DNA from: Armatimonadota bacterium
Lineage (GTDB): Bacteria; Armatimonadota; SYMT01; JACQGL01
Reading direction: 5' to 3'
Assembly (NCBI GenBank): GCA_016199525.1
Contig: JACQGL010000030.1
Span: 1-32,787 of the forward strand
DNA length: 32,787 nucleotides
Program-made: the position numbers and the translations under genes
The notes under the pieces: model-generated
What the model saw: only the letters and a program-made list of their open reading frames with translations
Databases searched by the model: none
What the model was told of the DNA's origin: nothing
Part shown: in pieces, positions 9,050-16,306 of the stretch
How the letters are laid out: each line of letters starts with the position of its first letter
Position numbering within the stretch: the stretch's first letter is position 1

Positions 9050-9169
9050 CCGCACATCTCCTGGCGCGCCCGGGTTGGATCCGCCCATGCTGCGGCGGCC
9101 GTTGCCCTGGTCCGCGCCCTCCACGCCGGATTCTTAACCGGAGAACCGGCTGGCGTGCCGCGAAGTCCA

Positions 9170-9463
9170 CTACGCGGTGCCTGGCGTGACCTCTGTATCC
9201 TGCGCGACGTCTCCGTGGCGCCGCTCCCCCTCGTCGTGCCGCCGCACGTGGGTCACCACTTCTTCCAACCGGTTGCGCAACTCTTCAAGCGAATCGCGCA
9301 GGTTATGTGTCAGGTCGTCAGCACGCTCGCGCAGCTGGTTGCGGGTTTCTGCTCCGGACTGAGGGGCAAGAAGGAGAGCAACGATCGCGCCGACCAAAAC
9401 GCCAACACCGATTCCTGCCAGCAAGCTGAGCATTCCGTCCTGGGACTGTCCGTCCTCGCTCAC
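9170..9463 (-). CDS. YtxH-like small membrane protein
   Basis: This 97-residue protein has one membrane helix (about residues 12-33, LLAGIGVGVLVGAIVALLLA), then APQSGAETRNQLRERADDL, the characteristic YtxH junction. A charged helical tail follows (about 42-75, likely coiled coil) and a polar C-terminus. YtxH proteins belong to the general stress regulon in Bacillus; their biochemical role is unknown. GTG at 9463 is preceded by GGAGGA at good spacing. It lies about 120 bases upstream of the STAS gene on the same strand and is preceded by a sigma-B-like promoter. Confidence 0.85.
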   Translation of the reverse strand: MSEDGQSQDGMLSLLAGIGVGVLVGAIVALLLAPQSGAETRNQLRERADDLTHNLRDSLEELRNRLEEVVTHVRRHDEGERRHGDVAQDTEVTPGTA

Positions 9464-9494
9464 GGCCGCTGTCCTCCGTATTCACGGTGAGAGT

Positions 9495-9520
9495 ATTCCC
9501 CGATTTCTGGCTGATTAAGC
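9495..9520 (-). promoter_or_regulatory. Sigma-B-like promoter before the ytxH-STAS-rsbW set
   Basis: On the minus strand GCTTAA (9515-9520), a 14-base spacer and GGGAAT (9495-9500) closely match the Bacillus sigma-B consensus GTTTAA / GGGWAW. The predicted start site is about 25 bases before the ytxH GTG. No sigma-70 promoter is evident here. Whether this host uses that consensus is unknown. Confidence 0.45.
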
Positions 9521-9623
9521 CTGGGAAACGAGGAATGGGTGGCTCGGCGAGAAAGCGACCCCGTGTCAGGTCACTGCCTCTGTGGGAGGGGTTGGGCGCT
9601 ACCGATTTGGGGACCAGCCCGAC

Positions 9624-10733
9624 CTAGACGGCGTGTCGGATTATGCCTCCGCACACCACGATGTCACCCTGGTAGCAGACGAGAGACTGACCCGGCGTTA
9701 CCGCGCGCACGGGCTCGGGGAAGCGGACGCGGATCTGATCGACCGGTGTACCATCGTCCGCTTCCAGCACAGCGGGTTGGTCGGCCATATTATAACGAAT
9801 CTTCGCTGTCACCGTCACAGGCTCCGTGAGCCGCTCGACTGCCACCAGGTTCGCCTGGTCGGCCTCAACCACCGAGCGGCGGAGAGACGGGTGGTTCCCG
9901 GGCGCCACGGTGACGCGCCGCGCCTCCGGCTCGATCAGGGCCACGTACAATCGCTCTCTGGATCCCAGCCCCAGCCGACGGCGCTGGCCCACCGTGTAGA
10001 AAGCCACACCCGGATGCTCGCCCACCACCTCTCCTGCCGGGTTCACCACCGGCCCGGGGACCAGCGTATCGGGCGCAATGAGCTGCAGGAGCTGCGGGTA
10101 GTCGTTATTGGGCACGAAGCAGGTTTCCTGGCTGTCGGGCTTGGTTGCGGTGGGCAGATCCAGATCCGCCGCCCGCCGGCGCGTGTCCGCCTTGGCCCAC
10201 TCCCCCAGGGGGAAGAGGGCGCGGGAGAGCTGCTCCTGGGTCAGGCAGTAGAGGGCGTAGGACTGGTCCTTGCTCCGGTCGCGGGCGCGCAGCAGCAGCC
10301 AGCGGCGGCGGTCTTCGTCGTAGCGAACGCGGGCATAGTGCCCGGTGGCGACGTAACGCGCGCCCAGGGCATCGGCGCGCTCCAGGAGAGCGCCGAACTT
10401 GATGAACCGGTTGCAGCGCACGCACGGATTCGGGGTGCGCCCGCGGCGGTACTCGTCCACGTAGTTCTGGACGATGTCGCGGTAGAAGATCTCCTTGAAG
10501 TCCAGGACGTAGTGCCGGATTCCCAGACGGGCGGCTACGCGGCGGGCATCCTCGGCGGCGCCCAGGCCGCAGCAGCCTTCGGCGTTGCCCATGTCGAAGC
10601 CGGGGGGGCTCCAGACGAGGATCGTCACCCCGATCACCTCGTAGCATTGCTCCTGCAGCAGCGCGGCAGCGACGGAGCTGTCCACTCCCCCGCTCATGCC
10701 GACCACCACTCGTTCTCGCTGCGCGGCTGCCAT
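9624..10733 (-). CDS. mnmA: tRNA-specific 2-thiouridylase MnmA
   Basis: MnmA thiolates U34 of tRNAs for Lys, Glu and Gln, using ATP and a relayed persulfide. The 369-residue length is standard. The PP-loop SGGVDSSV is at residues 14-21. The nucleophile region TPNPCVRCNRFIKF holds Cys104 and Cys107, and the second catalytic cysteine is Cys205 in SQETCFV. GHYARV (131-136), RDRSKDQSYAL and the C-terminal beta-barrel (TVGQRRRLGLG, FPEPVRAVTPGQSLVCY) are present. Codon use is high-GC like its neighbours on the far side of the restriction cassette. The ATG at 10733 has only a weak Shine-Dalgarno (ACAGG). The protein appears intact. Confidence 0.97.
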   Translation of the reverse strand: MAAAQRERVVVGMSGGVDSSVAAALLQEQCYEVIGVTILVWSPPGFDMGNAEGCCGLGAAEDARRVAARLGIRHYVLDFKEIFYRDIVQNYVDEYRRGRTPNPCVRCNRFIKFGALLERADALGARYVATGHYARVRYDEDRRRWLLLRARDRSKDQSYALYCLTQEQLSRALFPLGEWAKADTRRRAADLDLPTATKPDSQETCFVPNNDYPQLLQLIAPDTLVPGPVVNPAGEVVGEHPGVAFYTVGQRRRLGLGSRERLYVALIEPEARRVTVAPGNHPSLRRSVVEADQANLVAVERLTEPVTVTAKIRYNMADQPAVLEADDGTPVDQIRVRFPEPVRAVTPGQSLVCYQGDIVVCGGIIRHAV

Positions 10734-10758
10734 CCTGTCACTCAGCTTAGCCGCAAAC

Positions 10759-10780
10759 CCACCACGGAGACACGGAGGGC
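10759..10780. repeat. Intergenic CACGGAGACACGGAG-type repeat
   Basis: The sequence CCACCACGGAGACACGGAGG sits between mnmA and the restriction endonuclease gene. It contains the direct repeat CACGGAG. Reverse-complemented (CTCCGTGTCTCCGTGGTGG) it resembles a variant at 18891-18924 on the plus strand. Confidence 0.5.
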
Positions 10781-10821
10781 GGGGAGAGAGAATGGGGGAA
10801 CGGGAGAGCGCAGAGCCGGAG

Positions 10822-10837
10822 CCGGACTGCGTTGGGA
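10822..10837. repeat. Degenerate copy of the TCCCGA palindrome family
   Basis: CCGGACTGCGTTGGGA is a decayed relative of the reverse complement of TCCCGACGCAGTCGGGA, found intact at 23257-23273. It lies in the spacer after the endonuclease gene. Confidence 0.35.
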
Positions 10838-10877
10838 CCCCACCAGATCAGCGCGGGTGGGCCCCCAGCTGCTCGCA

Positions 10878-12640
10878 CTATCCGCCTACGGCCAACGGCC
10901 AACATGACGCCAGTTCCCTTACACCCTCGTGCCACGCCTCTTCGTCCGGCGCTTCCTCCGCCAGACGCCGCGCTTCCCGGAAGAACGCCAGGATTTGCTC
11001 CGAGCGGATCGGTAGCCGCCGCGCGGCTGCCTGGACCATTGGGATGAAGTCCTCAAGCTCAAGCGGCACGATACTTACCGGACCGCCGAACTCCCTTACG
11101 GGCACCCGGTGGAGCGTGAAGAAGTGCGTGACGACACTGCGATGCAGGCGTTCGGCGATGAAAAGGCCGAACACGGGGCGGTCGTCGCTGCCGTCCCTCT
11201 TCTCGCGCTGAAGCCTCCCGACGTGTCGGTGAACCGGCTCCGCTTCCGTGTCGTACTGCCGCGCGCCGAAGGAAAGCGTGACCTCGACAGCCAGGTGAAA
11301 GCCGGCGTACTCGCACACGATGTCCGATTGCCGCCCCGATGCGCCTGTCGTCGGGTACCCGAACCGATCCATGTGGAAGTTATTACGGATGTCTCCGTCA
11401 TCGAGCATGGACAGGGCACGCCAGACGTTCCATTCGAACCAGAGCGGCCGGTCCGGCACGTCTCCATCCCTTATCTGCTGAAACACCTCGAGAATGTTGG
11501 CCGCCATCCTCCCTTCCAAGAGGTTCTGCTGCTGCTTCTCGACGGCGTCAGCCTCCGCGATCCCGGTCAGACGGCGGTATTGCTCCTTGAGCGCGATTGG
11601 GTCATCTGTCCCGATGATGTCAGCGAGACGCGGCCCGAAGGCCTCGCGGACCTGGAGTGAGACCTCGCTGTACAGCACAGCAATTCGGTTCCGGAGCACA
11701 CTCAGCTCGTCGCTGGGGAGGCGAGGGATCTGCGGGTCGCCGAGGGACGCCAGAAACGCAGCGGCATCGGAGTAGTCGGCCGGTTCGCGCGGGGTTTCTT
11801 CGAGGATGTGGGAAGCCTCCTCAAGTCGCTCCGGGAGCAGCTCCAGCTGGTACTGCCGCGTGGAAACGGTGAATAGACCGGTCGCCCGGAAGTACCGCAT
11901 CGCGGCGCCGGCGTAATCGCGGACGTTGCTGGCCTTCGTGCGGATGAACCGGTCCAGGGAAGCTTCACCCGGGGCGGCTTCGCGCGGGCGATTCTGCCCG
12001 CCCGGATATCCGCGTCGTAGATTTCCCGGATGCGCCGGCGCAGGGCGTCTCGGGCGAACTGCTTTCGCGCGGCGTTCCCGCGCACCCTGGAGAGCGCAGC
12101 CCTATATGCGCGAATACTGGCCGTTACGTCTTCATAGTCCTCGTATCGGATGAGCGGCACGGCAAAGATTGCCAGCTCGGTCTTCGTGAGGCCACCCAGA
12201 TCACGAACCAAGCGGAGAACTTCCAGAAACGGCCGAATGCAGAACAGTTCCCGATAATCCCGGCCGCCGTGGTTTGCCGACGGATACTGCCACTTCAGGA
12301 GTTGGCGCAGCAACAGGTCATCGACGTTACGCCGCCCGATCAGTTCCCTCCCGGCAGGGGTGATCTCCAAGGGAGTGCCACGCTGGATTCGGACAAACCC
12401 GAACGTCTTTGGCGCTCTGTTTACCCGGTCTCTGGCAGAAAAGTCGGGCTCCGTTGCGGAAACAGACCCTTCGAAGAACTCCGCCTCGGCCAGTGCCCGG
12501 GCGAAGCGTGTCTGCGTGTCTTCGTTCCAGAGCTGGCCCTCGAACCGCGAGAGGAGAGCGAGTTCGTCGGGCAGCTTCTCGGGGCTACGCGGGGATGTCG
12601 GAACCGACCACGTATGCGTCCGTGATTGTGCGCCCGCCAT
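10878..12640 (-). pseudogene. AlwI-family type IIS restriction endonuclease, frameshifted
   Basis: The gene begins at ATG 12640, one base after the methyltransferase stop (TGAG-ATG junction). The first frame gives about 225 residues typical of the AlwI/PleI/MlyI endonuclease family: TWSVPTSPRSPEKL, ARDRVNRAPKTFGFV, RQLLKWQYPSANH, IRPFLEVLRLVRDL. It then loses the frame near 11966-11968. The frame one base earlier continues with EASLDRFIRTKASNVRDYAG and the catalytic half, to the stop at 10878. That half has FEWNVWRAL, then DIVCEYAGFHLAVEVTLSFG, the PD-(D/E)xK-like core. Adding one G to read GTGGAAGCT rejoins both halves into about 587 residues, giving RVEASLDRF at the junction. As written the enzyme would be split. 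An assembly error is possible. Confidence 0.82.
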
Positions 12641-12641
12641 C

Positions 12642-13535
12642 TCAACCTTCGTCCAATTCCATAGATAGCTGCACGGGGACCGCTGACGATGGTTGATAAA
12701 TGTCAATGCCAGAAGAAAGGAACCGCTCACATCGGGTGCGAGCCATCCTGACAGCACGTTCCGACACGTCGGCACCAACGAATGAACAGCATTGACGAAA
12801 GGCAGCAATAGCCGATGACCCGCTACCGACGAACGGGTCACAAACTATAAAGCCCGGCTCAACACTTCCAGCTAGCATCGCCTCAAACAACTCCACGGGC
12901 TTCTGCGTGGGATAAGGAGCGCGATGGAGCCGCTTGATGCGCCATACGTCGGGCAAGTCTCTCGTCAACAGCTTCCGTTTCCCCTTGGTGGCAAAGATTA
13001 TGTGCTCGTGCCTGCGGCGGAAATAATGCCCCATCCCGAGGTTGACTTTGTCCCATATGATGATGTTCTTCACATCGAATACTTCGCGCACAATCGGACC
13101 GAGTGTGAGGAGGGAGAAGCTATCGAACATAATGTACACGTGCCGGTGATTCTGGAGAACCCGGTGGCACTCGCGCAGAAACACACGGTAGTTGTCGGGG
13201 TCGTCGTGGAACTCCTCGAACCATTTCCCATTTTTGTCAGTCTGGTAGTGGCCGACGATCCGCCCGTGCCCGAACTGGAGGTGTTGGTTCATCCCGGAGT
13301 ACGCTGGGTCGGTCACGATAATATCGACTGACTCCTCTGGGAGCGAGCGCAGGAAGTCGATGCAGTCAGCCTGCTCGATTCTGCAGGTGGTCGCCGGCAT
13401 GGTGGAGACGCAGATTGTTCCCAACGCGCCATTCGCGGCCTCTGTGGGCAAGGTCCGGTTGCGGCCGTCCTGGGGGCCGGAAAGTTCTGTATCGTCGCGA
13501 GTTATCACTGAAGGCGTCTCCGAGGGGTTGTTCAC
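12642..13535 (-). CDS. Beta-class DNA methyltransferase (N4-cytosine/N6-adenine type) of the restriction cassette
   Basis: This is the modification half of the cassette. The catalytic motif IV, DPAY (residues 76-79, TDPAYSGMN), precedes the target-recognition region. YPTQKPVELFEAML (208-221, motif X) and the AdoMet-binding CDPFVGSGSSA (232-242, motif I) come last, the order of beta-class enzymes. The size of 297 residues is normal; the first 45 residues are not family-like, and ATG at 13400 (MPATTCRIEQADC) may be the true start, though neither start has a good Shine-Dalgarno. Base composition is clearly lower in G+C (25 of 60 in 13021-13080) than flanking genes, a sign of transfer. The endonuclease gene follows immediately. 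Whether A or C is methylated cannot be decided from the motif alone. Confidence 0.9.
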   Translation of the reverse strand: MNNPSETPSVITRDDTELSGPQDGRNRTLPTEAANGALGTICVSTMPATTCRIEQADCIDFLRSLPEESVDIIVTDPAYSGMNQHLQFGHGRIVGHYQTDKNGKWFEEFHDDPDNYRVFLRECHRVLQNHRHVYIMFDSFSLLTLGPIVREVFDVKNIIIWDKVNLGMGHYFRRRHEHIIFATKGKRKLLTRDLPDVWRIKRLHRAPYPTQKPVELFEAMLAGSVEPGFIVCDPFVGSGSSAIAAFRQCCSFVGADVSERAVRMARTRCERFLSSGIDIYQPSSAVPVQLSMELDEG

Positions 13536-13561
13536 CTGGGACCGGCTCAGTCCCTGCCACT

Positions 13562-14935
13562 TCAGGCCTCCCCTGGCTCGCCGTCCGGCCGCGCCTTCTC
13601 GCCGCCCCTACGCCGCCATGCCTCCAGCCGCTCACGGACGGTGGCCTCGTGGCCGTTGTCCGTCGGCTCGTAGTACGGGCCGCTGGTGGCGCCTTCAGGG
13701 ACGTACTGCTGGGGCACGTAGCTGCCGGGGTAGTCGTGCGGGTACTTGTAGCCCGCGCCGTGCCCCAGGGCGGACGCGCCCCGGTAGCTGGTGTCTCGCA
13801 GGTGCGGGGGCACGGGCGGCTGGCGGCGCTCCCGCAGGTCCTGCTGGACTTTGCTAATGGCGCGCACGACGGCGTTGCTCTTCGGCGCGGTGGCGATGTA
13901 GATCGCCGCTTCGGTCATAGGAATCTGCGCCTCCGGCAGGCCGACGTACTCCACCGCGTGCGCCGCTGCGGTGGCCACCACCAGTGCCAGCGGATCCGCC
14001 AGCCCCACATCCTCTGCGGCGTGGATGACCATCCGCCGCGCGATGAACCGGGGATCCTCCCCGGCGGCCAGCATCCGGTGCAGCCAGTAGACGGCGGCGT
14101 CGGGGTCCGAGCCGCGCATACTCTTGATGAAGGCGGAGACCACGTCATAATGCTGGTCCCCTGTCTTATCGTAAAGGAGCGCGCGCTGTTGGATAGCCTG
14201 CTCTGCCAACTCCAGGGTGACCCGGCGCGCCCCTGCCTCGTCCACGGGCGCGGCCTGGGCCGCCAGCTCCAGCGCGTTCAGTGCGTTGCGAGCGTCCCCA
14301 TTGGCCACCGCCACCAGGTGCGCCTCGGCCTCCGGGTCCAGCCGCACGTTCATTCGGCCCAGCCCCCGCTCTTGGTCTTCCAGAGCGCGGCGGATCAGCT
14401 GGCGCACATCTTCATCCGCCAGGAGCTCAAACCGGTAGATGCGCGACCGCGACACGAGGGGCGCGTTGACCTCGAAGTAGGGGTTCTCCGTAGTGGCGCC
14501 GATCAGCAGGACAGTGCCGTCCTCCACGTGCGGCAGGAAGGCGTCCTGCTGGGCGCGGTTGAACCGGTGGATCTCATCTACAAACAGGATGGTCCGCTGG
14601 CCGGTGGCGCGCTGTCGCTGGCGGGCGGCCTCGATGGCTTTGCGCACCTCGGGGATGCCGGAAACGACGGCGCTGAACGGTTCGAAGTGCGCCCGCGTGT
14701 GGGCAGCGATCAGCAGGGCTACGGTGCTCTTACCGCAGCCGGGTGGCCCCCAGAAGATGGCCGAGCCCAGCTCATCCCGCTCGATGGCCCGCCGCAGGAC
14801 GGTTCCCGGGCCCAGCAGCTGCTGCTGACCGACCACCTCATCCAGCGACCGCGGCCGCAGGCGAGTGGCTAACGGCGCCGGGGCCGCCTCCCGACGTAGC
14901 GAGGCTTCCTCTTCGAACAGCGAGCGGTCCCCCAT
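13562..14935 (-). CDS. rarA: Replication-associated recombination protein RarA (MgsA/Mgs1/WRNIP1 family)
   Basis: RarA is a clamp-loader-like AAA+ ATPase acting at stalled replication forks. From ATG at 14935, with CCGGAGG nine bases upstream, it has 457 residues. PLATRLRPRSLDEVVGQQ opens the domain; Walker A is GPPGCGKS (63-70), Walker B ILFVDEIHRFN (116-126), sensor-1 IGATTENP, then the C-terminal tetramerisation region with KTGDQHYDVVSAFIKSMRGS, DPDAAVYWLHRM and MVIHAAEDVGLADP. The end (YKYPHDYPGSYVPQQYVP) matches the family. The frame is open to 14980 but without a ribosome-binding site. A 12-bp inverted repeat lies just upstream. The gene appears intact. Confidence 0.96.
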   Translation of the reverse strand: MGDRSLFEEEASLRREAAPAPLATRLRPRSLDEVVGQQQLLGPGTVLRRAIERDELGSAIFWGPPGCGKSTVALLIAAHTRAHFEPFSAVVSGIPEVRKAIEAARQRQRATGQRTILFVDEIHRFNRAQQDAFLPHVEDGTVLLIGATTENPYFEVNAPLVSRSRIYRFELLADEDVRQLIRRALEDQERGLGRMNVRLDPEAEAHLVAVANGDARNALNALELAAQAAPVDEAGARRVTLELAEQAIQQRALLYDKTGDQHYDVVSAFIKSMRGSDPDAAVYWLHRMLAAGEDPRFIARRMVIHAAEDVGLADPLALVVATAAAHAVEYVGLPEAQIPMTEAAIYIATAPKSNAVVRAISKVQQDLRERRQPPVPPHLRDTSYRGASALGHGAGYKYPHDYPGSYVPQQYVPEGATSGPYYEPTDNGHEATVRERLEAWRRRGGEKARPDGEPGEA

Positions 14936-14959
14936 CGCGGCCGACCTCCGGTACGTTAA

Positions 14960-15013
14960 ATCGGGGAACAGTCGGCCCACGGTGCTGAACCGCGAACCGC
15001 GCTGTTCCCCGAT
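14960..15013. repeat. Perfect 12-bp inverted repeat upstream of rarA
   Basis: ATCGGGGAACAG (14960-14971) and CTGTTCCCCGAT (15002-15013) are exact reverse complements separated by 30 bases. The element lies 25 bases before the rarA start. It could be a leader hairpin, an operator, or terminal repeats of a very small mobile remnant. Confidence 0.6.
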
Positions 15014-15304
15014 CCAATACGTCCCCGCCGTGCCGTGTGTCCTTCAGTTTTTGAACCCGTAGCAGCACGGGCGGATGCCGCTCCAACCGCATTGCGATTC
15101 CGGCCCCGTGGCGCCCCATGGACCCCGTGGGTATGCGCCGGCTACCACGCTGCGGCGGTTTAGACATCCTGAGTATTGAGTGTTGGCTCAAAACTCAAGT
15201 GACATCACGTACACGGCAGGGCCCGCTGTGGTTTACCAAATGCCGACGGCGCTATCATACCAAATCACGGGCGTACTGGCAATGGGTGTTGTGGGCTGAG
15301 CAGT
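15014..15304. other. Non-coding stretch, first part
   Basis: I see no supportable gene here. Base composition is more even than in the coding regions, and reading frames are short with poor codon bias. With the flanking repeats it forms a gap of about 620 bases between rarA and the LOG gene, which looks like a worn insertion site. Confidence 0.5.
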
Positions 15305-15353
15305 CCCCACTTTCAGGCTAAAGTGGCGGCCCCGGGTTGAGGCTAAAGTGGGG
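15305..15353. repeat. Short repeats resembling IS21-type element ends
   Basis: AGGCTAAAGTGG occurs at 15315-15326 and again at 15340-15351, 25 bases apart. A third, inverted relative begins CCCCACTTT (15305-15313) and pairs exactly with AAAGTGGGG (15345-15353). Multiple short AAAGTGGGG-like repeats at the ends are typical of the IS21 (istAB) family, but no transposase gene is present. Confidence 0.4.
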
Positions 15354-15411
15354 ATTGCTGCGGTGTTGTGGGCGCTGGAATCCCTCTTGTTGCTTGCGGC
15401 GTCCATTCCTG

Positions 15412-15469
15412 CTGATAGGCGGGTGCGGCGTGGAAACCGACTGATAGGCGGGCGCGGCGTGGAAACCGA
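15412..15469. repeat. 29-bp tandem duplication
   Basis: Two adjacent 29-bp units (15412-15440 and 15441-15469), beginning CTGATAGGCGGG and ending GTGGAAACCGA, differ at one base. There are no spacers, so this is not a CRISPR array. Confidence 0.85.
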
Positions 15470-15558
15470 CAGCCTGCGGTAGCGGTGCTAGGCTGGATAA
15501 GCACTTCCTGTGCCAGCCCGCCATAATAATCATGCCGCCGTGAGGAGCGGCGTCGAGC

Positions 15559-16284
15559 ATGATGACCATAGAGGAAGTACGGGAGCGGCTCCGCCAGTCC
15601 ATCAACGAATGCATCCGGCTGGAGTCGGTTCTCCACGCGATTGAAGACACCAACTTTCGTGTCTGCATCTTTGGCTCCGCCCGCCTCCGGCCCAACGACC
15701 CGATTTACCGGACAGTGTTCCGCCTGGCGCGTGGGCTGGGGAAGCGGGGTATCGACGTGGTGACCGGGGGCGGCCCCGGGTTGATGGAGGCGGCGAACCG
15801 CGGCGTGCACGCGGCGCGGGCCAGCCACAGCAAGTCGTACGGGCTGCCGATCGATTTGCCCACGATTGTCGAGCCACCCAACCACCACCTCGACATCAAG
15901 AACAGCCACAAGCGGTTTTCGCACCGTCTGGACGAGTTTATGCGCCTCTCGCACGCCGTGGTGGTGGCCCCTGGCGGGATCGGCACGATGCTCGAGCTGC
16001 TCTACGTGTGGCAGCTCCTGCAACTGCAGGTGGTGGAGGGCCGGCCGGTCATTCTCCTGGGACGCTCCTTCTGGCAGGGGTTGCTGGCCTGGGCGCGAGA
16101 GCAGCAGCTGGCATGGGGCCTGGTGGATGCCCGCGATCTGGAGATAATCCACCTGGCCGATACCCCGTCCGAGGCCCTGGAGATCATCGACGCCGCCTAC
16201 ATTCGTTTCTTTGCCCGGCGGAACGCCTGGAGCAGCAAGAACGGCAGGCGCCCGGCGGCGCACCCCGCGAAACCGGAAGCGTGA
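15559..16284 (+). CDS. LOG-family nucleotide-5'-monophosphate phosphoribohydrolase-like protein
   Basis: LOG proteins cleave the N-glycosidic bond of nucleoside monophosphates, releasing ribose-5-phosphate; some activate cytokinins, others recycle nucleotides. The 241-residue protein has the fold's CIFGSARL (36-43), the phosphate/ribose motif GGGPGLMEAAN (70-80) and the signature PGGIGTMLE (138-146), all in normal order. The first 30 residues form an added helix, and the last 25 are basic and disordered-looking. ATG at 15559 is followed by a second ATG; GGAG lies about 12 bases upstream. The older annotation lysine decarboxylase for this family is not supported by the motifs. Substrate is unknown. 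The gene stands alone after a repeat-filled spacer. Confidence 0.88.
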   Translation: MMTIEEVRERLRQSINECIRLESVLHAIEDTNFRVCIFGSARLRPNDPIYRTVFRLARGLGKRGIDVVTGGGPGLMEAANRGVHAARASHSKSYGLPIDLPTIVEPPNHHLDIKNSHKRFSHRLDEFMRLSHAVVVAPGGIGTMLELLYVWQLLQLQVVEGRPVILLGRSFWQGLLAWAREQQLAWGLVDARDLEIIHLADTPSEALEIIDAAYIRFFARRNAWSSKNGRRPAAHPAKPEA

Positions 16285-16306
16285 AGCGGCCGTCGTGAAG
16301 GGACAT

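Noticed and set aside
6390-9520. A full sigma-B stressosome operon
   Set aside because: No sigma factor, RsbR/RsbS/RsbT or PP2C phosphatase gene is present, so only the core switch pair can be claimed.
15412-15469. Two repeats with a GTGGAAACC core, like a CRISPR repeat end
   Set aside because: The units are directly adjacent with no spacers, only two copies exist, and no cas gene is in the window.
15559-16284. Lysine decarboxylase label for the LOG gene
   Set aside because: There is no PLP-binding lysine motif; GGGPGLMEAAN and PGGIGTMLE define the LOG phosphoribohydrolase family.
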